DNA of 64,000 bases from Gossypium raimondii (Eukaryota; Streptophyta; Magnoliopsida; Malvales; Malvaceae), in NCBI RefSeq assembly GCF_025698545.1, contig NC_068575.1, positions 50,477,980 through 50,541,979 on the forward strand, written 5' to 3'. Shown in pieces: positions 59,236-64,000 of this stretch (position 1 is its first letter; each line of letters starts with the position of its first letter). The notes under the pieces are model-generated. The model had not been told where the DNA came from, ran no database searches, and saw only the letters and a list, made by a program, of their open reading frames with translations. The translations under genes and the position numbers were made by a program.

Positions 59236-60611
59236 ATTTAATATATAGAAAATAATTTATCTATTTTTTGAATAAAAAGAATAAAATACAATTTAACTCT
59301 CAATACAACGGGCTGTGTGCTTTTACGTCAACATGTTTTGTCACCTTGGATACAAATTTTGTCATAATCAAATTAACAAACAAATTGAATGTTTTTATAA
59401 TAATAAACCTAACAATCAAGGAAATTACAAAATGTGTGGCCTGTCAGTGGCAAACGCCTTACCAGGCATGCAATATTTGACCCAACTCTACAAACCAACC
59501 CACTCAGGGAGTCCAAGTCCAAACTGTCTGTCCATATTCCATAATTGGGTTTTTAATAGATTATCATATTTATTTTTGGATATAATTTAGATGATTGTTT
59601 TAGAGTTTATCCACCCTAATTCTTTGGGAATTAATAATGTAATGTAGGAAAAAAAAATCATATATTTTATGTTTAAATATCCTTTTAAAGAATCACATTT
59701 AAATATTTACTCGATTTTAAAAAGATTAAAAATATTAAAGATAAATATTGAAAATCAAATTGAAACAGAACGAGGTAAGATGGGAATGAATATAATCAAC
59801 ATTCATAGAGGTGGTAATGATTTTCAAGATTATACATCCATATTAGAGCGAGACGGATGGTAGTGTAAAGTGTGCCAACTATGGAGCGGTGATGGATTTA
59901 ATGACATTCGTCTCATCTTGCTCCATCACCATCCCTAGTCTTAATATTGCATTCAATATTCGTTGATGTTTTGTTTTAATAATTAAGTAAAAAAACTAAA
60001 ATTAAAGAAAAAAAAGAGACAACATTAAACCGATGAAAAGATGATAAAACATTAGATTACATGTGAATTGATCTGATAGAGACATAGTAAAGAAATAGAA
60101 TGTAAATATGATATTGTAAAATTTTAAAGATTACTGTACTGAAAATATTATTATGCAAACAAATTTGTAGTTAAAAGTTTAAATAATCAATATTTATAAT
60201 TTGAGTAATTGAGTTGAATGAGTAATCTATGTTATGAAGAAACATTGCTTGTGACAAAGGCATGAACTAACGAGACACAGAGATACAGTGCCTATATTAA
60301 GCTTAAAAAGCCTGTTTTTTAACAGTAGATGGCTTTAACTTCGTGCGATGGAAAATGGATTGAAGTCAGCTTGGGCACGTAGGTCAATATTGTTGAGTAA
60401 TCTTCGATGTTACATTTCAGATCCATAGCACTGATATTTCCACATCTAACTGGATAATGTCTAAAATATCTCAACAAATAACCAATCAACTTTAATTAAT
60501 CAAATCTAAGCCTATACCAATGGAGTATTTCTTTTCTTTTCCTTTTTACACTCCCCCCAAAAGAAAATTTTCAGCTTCTGCCTACCATCACCTTCTCTTT
60601 ATCTCATATCG
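59236..60611. other. Intergenic sequence
   Basis: AT-rich; includes 3' flank of the following minus-strand gene. Open frames at 59268-59590 are not protein-like. No gene seen. Confidence 0.4.
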
Positions 60612-61600
60612 TCACAGCTCAAGCACCACAACTGTGTCCACAATAACATACAAACATAATTAAGTGACTTGGAACACCATAAGAATACATACACACACAT
60701 ATATATACATATATATATGTAAGTCTTACATTCAGAGTCTGTAGTTATCCAATTCCCTCTCCTGCTACAACAACGGTTTAAGCCATGCATAGGAGTTGAA
60801 TTCAATGATAATATATTGCAGGTTTCATCATTTCTCAACGAAGAAGTCACTGTGATTCCAGAATAGGCTGAGGAAGTAGTGGAGGAGCTCTGGACATCCC
60901 ACCTAAAGCTTATCTTAGGTGACTCATTGCTCAATTGATCATGATCACCCGACACTCCTTTCATTGCTTCACGGCTCCTAAACTGTAAAACCTGTCAACA
61001 ATTTGAACTCTTTTAAACTACACAATCCTAAAACAAATGAAGATTTAGAAGACAAGCTTTTTCATTTACCTTTCTGCCGATGAACTTCCCGCCTAATTTC
61101 TCCGGTTTCTTAGCAGCGGCCCATCTCAACAGCTCCTTCATTCTAGACATGGTTTTGGTTTTGTCCCCTTTAACCTTTTCTTTCTTTTCAATGGTGTTGC
61201 ATTGGTCATTTTCCGCCGGGGGTTCACTTAACGGTAAAACGACCTTGTCCCCTGTACGAGTACCTGAATCCGACTTTGGACTAACACCGAACCCTGTAGC
61301 GATATCTTGTTTCTTCTTCATCTTCATGGATTGAGCCCAATGCTGTTGTTGTCCTCTATGAGAAGAGCTCCTCACTCTACTCAAATAGATAGTACTATAG
61401 AAGCAGGCCCTTGCAACATCTCTATTGCATGGAAATATGATTGGCTTAAAGTACTTATTAAACTTCTTACTTTTTGATCTTCTATGCTTTGAGAAAACTA
61501 TGTCTTTGGATTTTTCTTCCTGATCTGCAAACAATTGGAAACAATATTAGACTCATTTTCAGACATTAACATATATGGTTAATTGGTTATAGTTGACAAG

Positions 61601-61633
<33 letters not shown>

Positions 61634-61797
61634 TTTTTGCTTACCTCTAGTATTTTCCCTTCCTTGTTCATGTGCTACCTTAAAGAGCCATTGAAGGATC
61701 TGCTATATATAAATTCACAAATGAAGGATATATAAGGTCGAGGACAATGCTATGCTGAATATCTTGTTGAATTGCTAATGAACCAGCTCACCTGCAT
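60612..61797 (-). CDS. Plant-specific protein of unknown function, 266 aa, 5 exons
   Basis: Exons (5' to 3'): 61792-61797 (only ATGCAG), 61645-61702, 61070-61524, 60730-60991, 60612-60631. They total 801 nt, 266 aa. Only the coding part of exon 1 is given; it extends upstream as 5' UTR. The protein starts [20 protein letters not shown]. It then has a Lys/Arg-rich region ([17 protein letters not shown], residues about 30-50), likely a nuclear signal. A second basic block follows ([20 protein letters not shown]), then a Ser/Thr-rich stretch, and it ends [17 protein letters not shown]. That end motif recurs, from memory, in a small plant family of unknown function (Arabidopsis At1g67050-like). 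No enzyme motif. The 20-nt last exon restores the conserved FVVLEL end, which supports the splice model. Confidence 0.78.
61600..61633. repeat. TA/CA compound microsatellite in intron 2
   Basis: An (AT)n run followed by (AC)n in the intron between the exons at 61645-61702 and 61070-61524. A similar CA/TA mix lies at about 60692-60720 in the last intron. Confidence 0.9.
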
Positions 61798-63421
61798 TTG
61801 TATTTTGCTTGATATTTTGTCTTTGAAGGGGAACTGAATAAATTATATAGTATTGGAAATGAGTGAAACTCTACTTTGTTTCAGCAAAATCTTGGTCAAA
61901 ATGGACAGCTCTGAGAGATCTATGTGGTGCTGTCAGTATTGCTTGAGATTCCTGTACTAAAAAAAAAATGAAGCACTTGTGAAGATGAAGACAAAAAGAA
62001 ATTTGAGAAAGGTGAGTGAGTGTTTTGAGGAAGATGATGATGAGACAACCAAGCAGTGAGTGGGGAAGGGTTGGCTTGAGATCCATAGTAACATGGGGGA
62101 GTAGTATTATATAACATATGCTCATATGATGAATTTAAGAGGGAGATAAGTATTAATTTAAGAACCAGACCTGGTGGCTTTTGTCTTTGCCATACACTTG
62201 TAATCCCGTGGTTGGTCGGTCCCCGGTGGTCCTGATATCTTGGCCTGAAATGGATTATCAGTTAAGATCAGGGACTCAAAATCATCATATTAGGCCAATA
62301 ATGCATTTAAGAGCCAAACTAAGCCAAACAGCAGATTTTGGTTATAATTTGTGATGGATTCTTCATTGTAACAGCATGTTTGTATATACCCCCATGAATG
62401 AAGGTTTTTAAACAGCAATGTGTACCAAAGGAACATGTAATGTCAGAATAAATGTAAATGTTTATTCCAGAAACAGTGTAAGCATGTGAGCAAACAGATA
62501 TTTTAGGACACTTGAAAATCCGGTGGGGACAAAGACAATGACCCCAGTTTTTGTCTCACATGGCAAGGTAAAGAAGAGATGCCACATAGGGCCATAGTAG
62601 TTAGTTGTTCATGTTAATGTAATAATATGATGTTACAAGAAATTTGAGGCCAATCTTTGCACGACTTTCAACCTCTCTAATTATCATTTTCCTTTCTCAC
62701 AGGGAAAGGAGGAGGGGGACTTGTCTTACAAAATTTTGATGGAAGATGGGGTGAATCGACGTGTCACTGTGTTCACCATTGCCTAAATTGGGTTTTCGTT
62801 TCAAGTGTTCCTATATTTATGTTGGGAGAAGAATGCAGATGAGAGTGAATCGAGGAAGCAAAGGGATAACGTACATCATGGAATGTCTAGATATATTCTA
62901 GAACCTTTCACCTTTTTTATATAATTCAGTGATAAACTTGCATGGATTTCAAGTTGATTGATATAAGATTTTGTGTTTAATCTCTCATTGTAATATAATT
63001 GTTCATTTATATAAAAAAATCCAAAAATTTCAATAATGGGGAAGAAGATCATGTTTTGGACTTGTCTTACAAAACTAGAAACTAGACAAAATACAACTTT
63101 CTGCCAAACATTTGATAGCAAAATCGTTGCCAACGTAATGTCAAAACAGGAAGAAGACACGAAAAAGATAGTTGGTGAAATCTTGAAATAGTCGATGAGC
63201 TATGAATACAAGAAAACTTGGACCCAGAAATCCAAAATTGGAGCCTGTTGGGCCAACTGAGCCTGTTTGATCTTATAAAGTTGTTTTCACTAGGATATTT
63301 TAGTCATTATAAAAGATTGTAGCCCTTTAAGGAAGAAAACAGTGTTGACAAATTAAGCTTCAAAATTGGAGCTTTTTTCTTCTTCTTCGATTATTTTTCG
63401 CCGGAACTCTCTTAAAAAGCA
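61798..63421. other. Divergent intergenic region before LSM5
   Basis: The left part is 5' UTR and promoter of the 266-aa gene. The right part is the LSM5 promoter, with a TTGGGCCAA site II-type element near 63248-63256 and a T/C-rich leader (about 63370-63410). Open frames at 62876-63160 are not protein-like. No other gene seen. Confidence 0.45.
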
Positions 63422-63676
63422 ATGGCAAACAATCCCTCGCAGCTTCTTCCGTCAGGTGACTTTTTTTACCCCTTTCTGGTTTTTTCCTTCACTTTCTCGA
63501 GAAAATCAGACAGAATATCAATTTGGGTTTCTGGTTTTTTTTTCCTCTGCAGAGTTGATAGATAGGTGCATAGGGTCCAAAATATGGGTGATAATGAAAG
63601 GGGACAAGGAGCTCGTGGGTACTCTTAGAGGCTTCGATGTTTACGTCAACATGGTCCTCGAAGATGTCACTGAATA
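63422..63676 (+). CDS. LSM5: LSM5 (Sm-like snRNA protein), 5' part, runs off window
   Basis: Exons 63422-63455 and 63553-63676 give the first 52 codons plus two bases. They begin [20 protein letters not shown] and continue [19 protein letters not shown], then [12 protein letters not shown]. This is the Sm1 motif of LSM5, including the [15 protein letters not shown]-contact loop. The remaining exons (Sm2 motif) are not in the last 320 bases and must lie beyond the window. In the known complexes, LSM5 is part of the nuclear LSM2-8 ring on U6 snRNA and the cytoplasmic LSM1-7 decapping ring. The Arabidopsis gene is SAD1 (ABA and drought sensitivity). An in-frame ATG-containing frame from 63366 is not the start; ATG 63422 matches the conserved N-terminus. 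Confidence 0.94.
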
Positions 63677-64000
63677 GTAAAGTTCTTTCTTCCTTCTTTT
63701 CTTCTTTGAAGGTTTAGATTTAGATATTTCAGCTCAGACTTTCCCTGCAATGTTTGACTTTGTTCTGTATTCTAGGGTTTCTCACTAGAGAAAAATGGGC
63801 TACGAAATTAATGAGAAAGATATCAAGTTGTCTGGGCATTATTAGTTGTCATGTTTGTATCAGTACTTTGGGTAACCTCTATTTTCCCCTTAAATTACTT
63901 AAGAGTTCAAACTTTAAGGTCAGGTTGAAGCAAATTTCCCATGATTTGAAGCTTTACTTTTCATCTTCTGGTTCAAATGTTGAAATTATTTGGAATCTGC
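63677..64000 (+). other. LSM5 intron 2 (partial)
   Basis: Begins gtaaagtt after the exon ending at 63676. No acceptor followed by LSM5-like coding sequence is seen before the window ends. Confidence 0.6.

Noticed and set aside
61080-61334. 84-codon plus-strand frame opposite the 266-aa gene
   Set aside because: Antisense shadow of exon 3.
62876-63160. 94-codon minus-strand frame between the 266-aa gene and LSM5
   Set aside because: AT-rich translation without domain or splice-site support.

Overview
This is a nuclear chromosome window from a flowering plant. It is AT-rich, its genes are full of introns, and old transposable elements lie between and inside the genes. Several repeats look like ones I know from cotton and other Malvaceae: gypsy-type LTRs with 'gtctgggac' modules, short hAT and MULE MITEs, and a tRNA-type SINE. 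I therefore infer Gossypium or a close relative. The genes alone only show a eudicot.

Ten protein-coding genes are supported. From left to right they are: an EMB1974-like NHL-repeat protein (minus, 4.4-11.7 kb, 16 exons, 749 aa); a CLE41/44-type precursor of the TDIF peptide (minus, 14.2-14.4 kb); a probable chloroplast membrane protein of DUF3685 type (minus, 18.5-24.5 kb, 8 exons, about 524 aa); the nucleolar GTPase NSN1 (plus, 28.7-31.8 kb, 9 exons, 582 aa); an R-SNARE of the VAMP721/722 type (plus, 32.6-35.5 kb, 219 aa); an SDI1/SDI2-like TPR protein with a 3.66-kb first intron (minus, 36.4-41.2 kb, 315 aa); an Alba-domain RGG protein (minus, 50.3-52.8 kb, 239 aa); a single-exon F-box/kelch protein (minus, 55.0-56.1 kb, 376 aa); an unnamed 266-aa plant-specific protein (minus, 60.6-61.8 kb); and the start of LSM5 (plus, from 63.4 kb, running off the right edge). 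In every multi-exon gene the spliced frame stays open across GT-AG introns. One exon end, in the DUF3685-type gene, is ambiguous.

The rest is mostly mobile-element debris. 0-3.9 kb is a gypsy-type LTR fossil carrying a nested 972-bp hAT element (8-bp target duplication) and a minisatellite of about 47 bp. 12.9-13.8 kb holds two MITEs, one with perfect 9-bp target duplications. 20.1-20.6 kb is a Tourist-like element inside an intron. 25.4-28.2 kb is a reverse-oriented block of LTR debris with a hAT MITE beside a duplication of about 290 bp. 37.6-39.8 kb is LTR-like sequence inside the SDI intron. 41.6-42.0 kb has a hAT MITE and a SINE. 43.7-44.1 kb is an array of ATCGATA motifs. 45.2-49.3 kb is a degraded LINE split by a 1,164-bp hAT element. 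56.2-57.7 kb has a MITE and two more SINE copies.

These genes do not form a pathway or operon. What links them is position: from memory of Arabidopsis locus numbers, they fall into groups that are neighbours there (EMB1974, NSN1 and ALBA6; VAMP721 and SDI2; CLE41 and F-box At3g24760; SDI1 and LSM5). The window therefore looks like an ancestral gene block that Arabidopsis split among duplicated regions. Several of the growth and RNA-handling genes carry telo-box (AAACCCTAA) or GGGCC-type elements upstream. I found no CRISPR array, rRNA, tRNA or clearly new multi-gene system.
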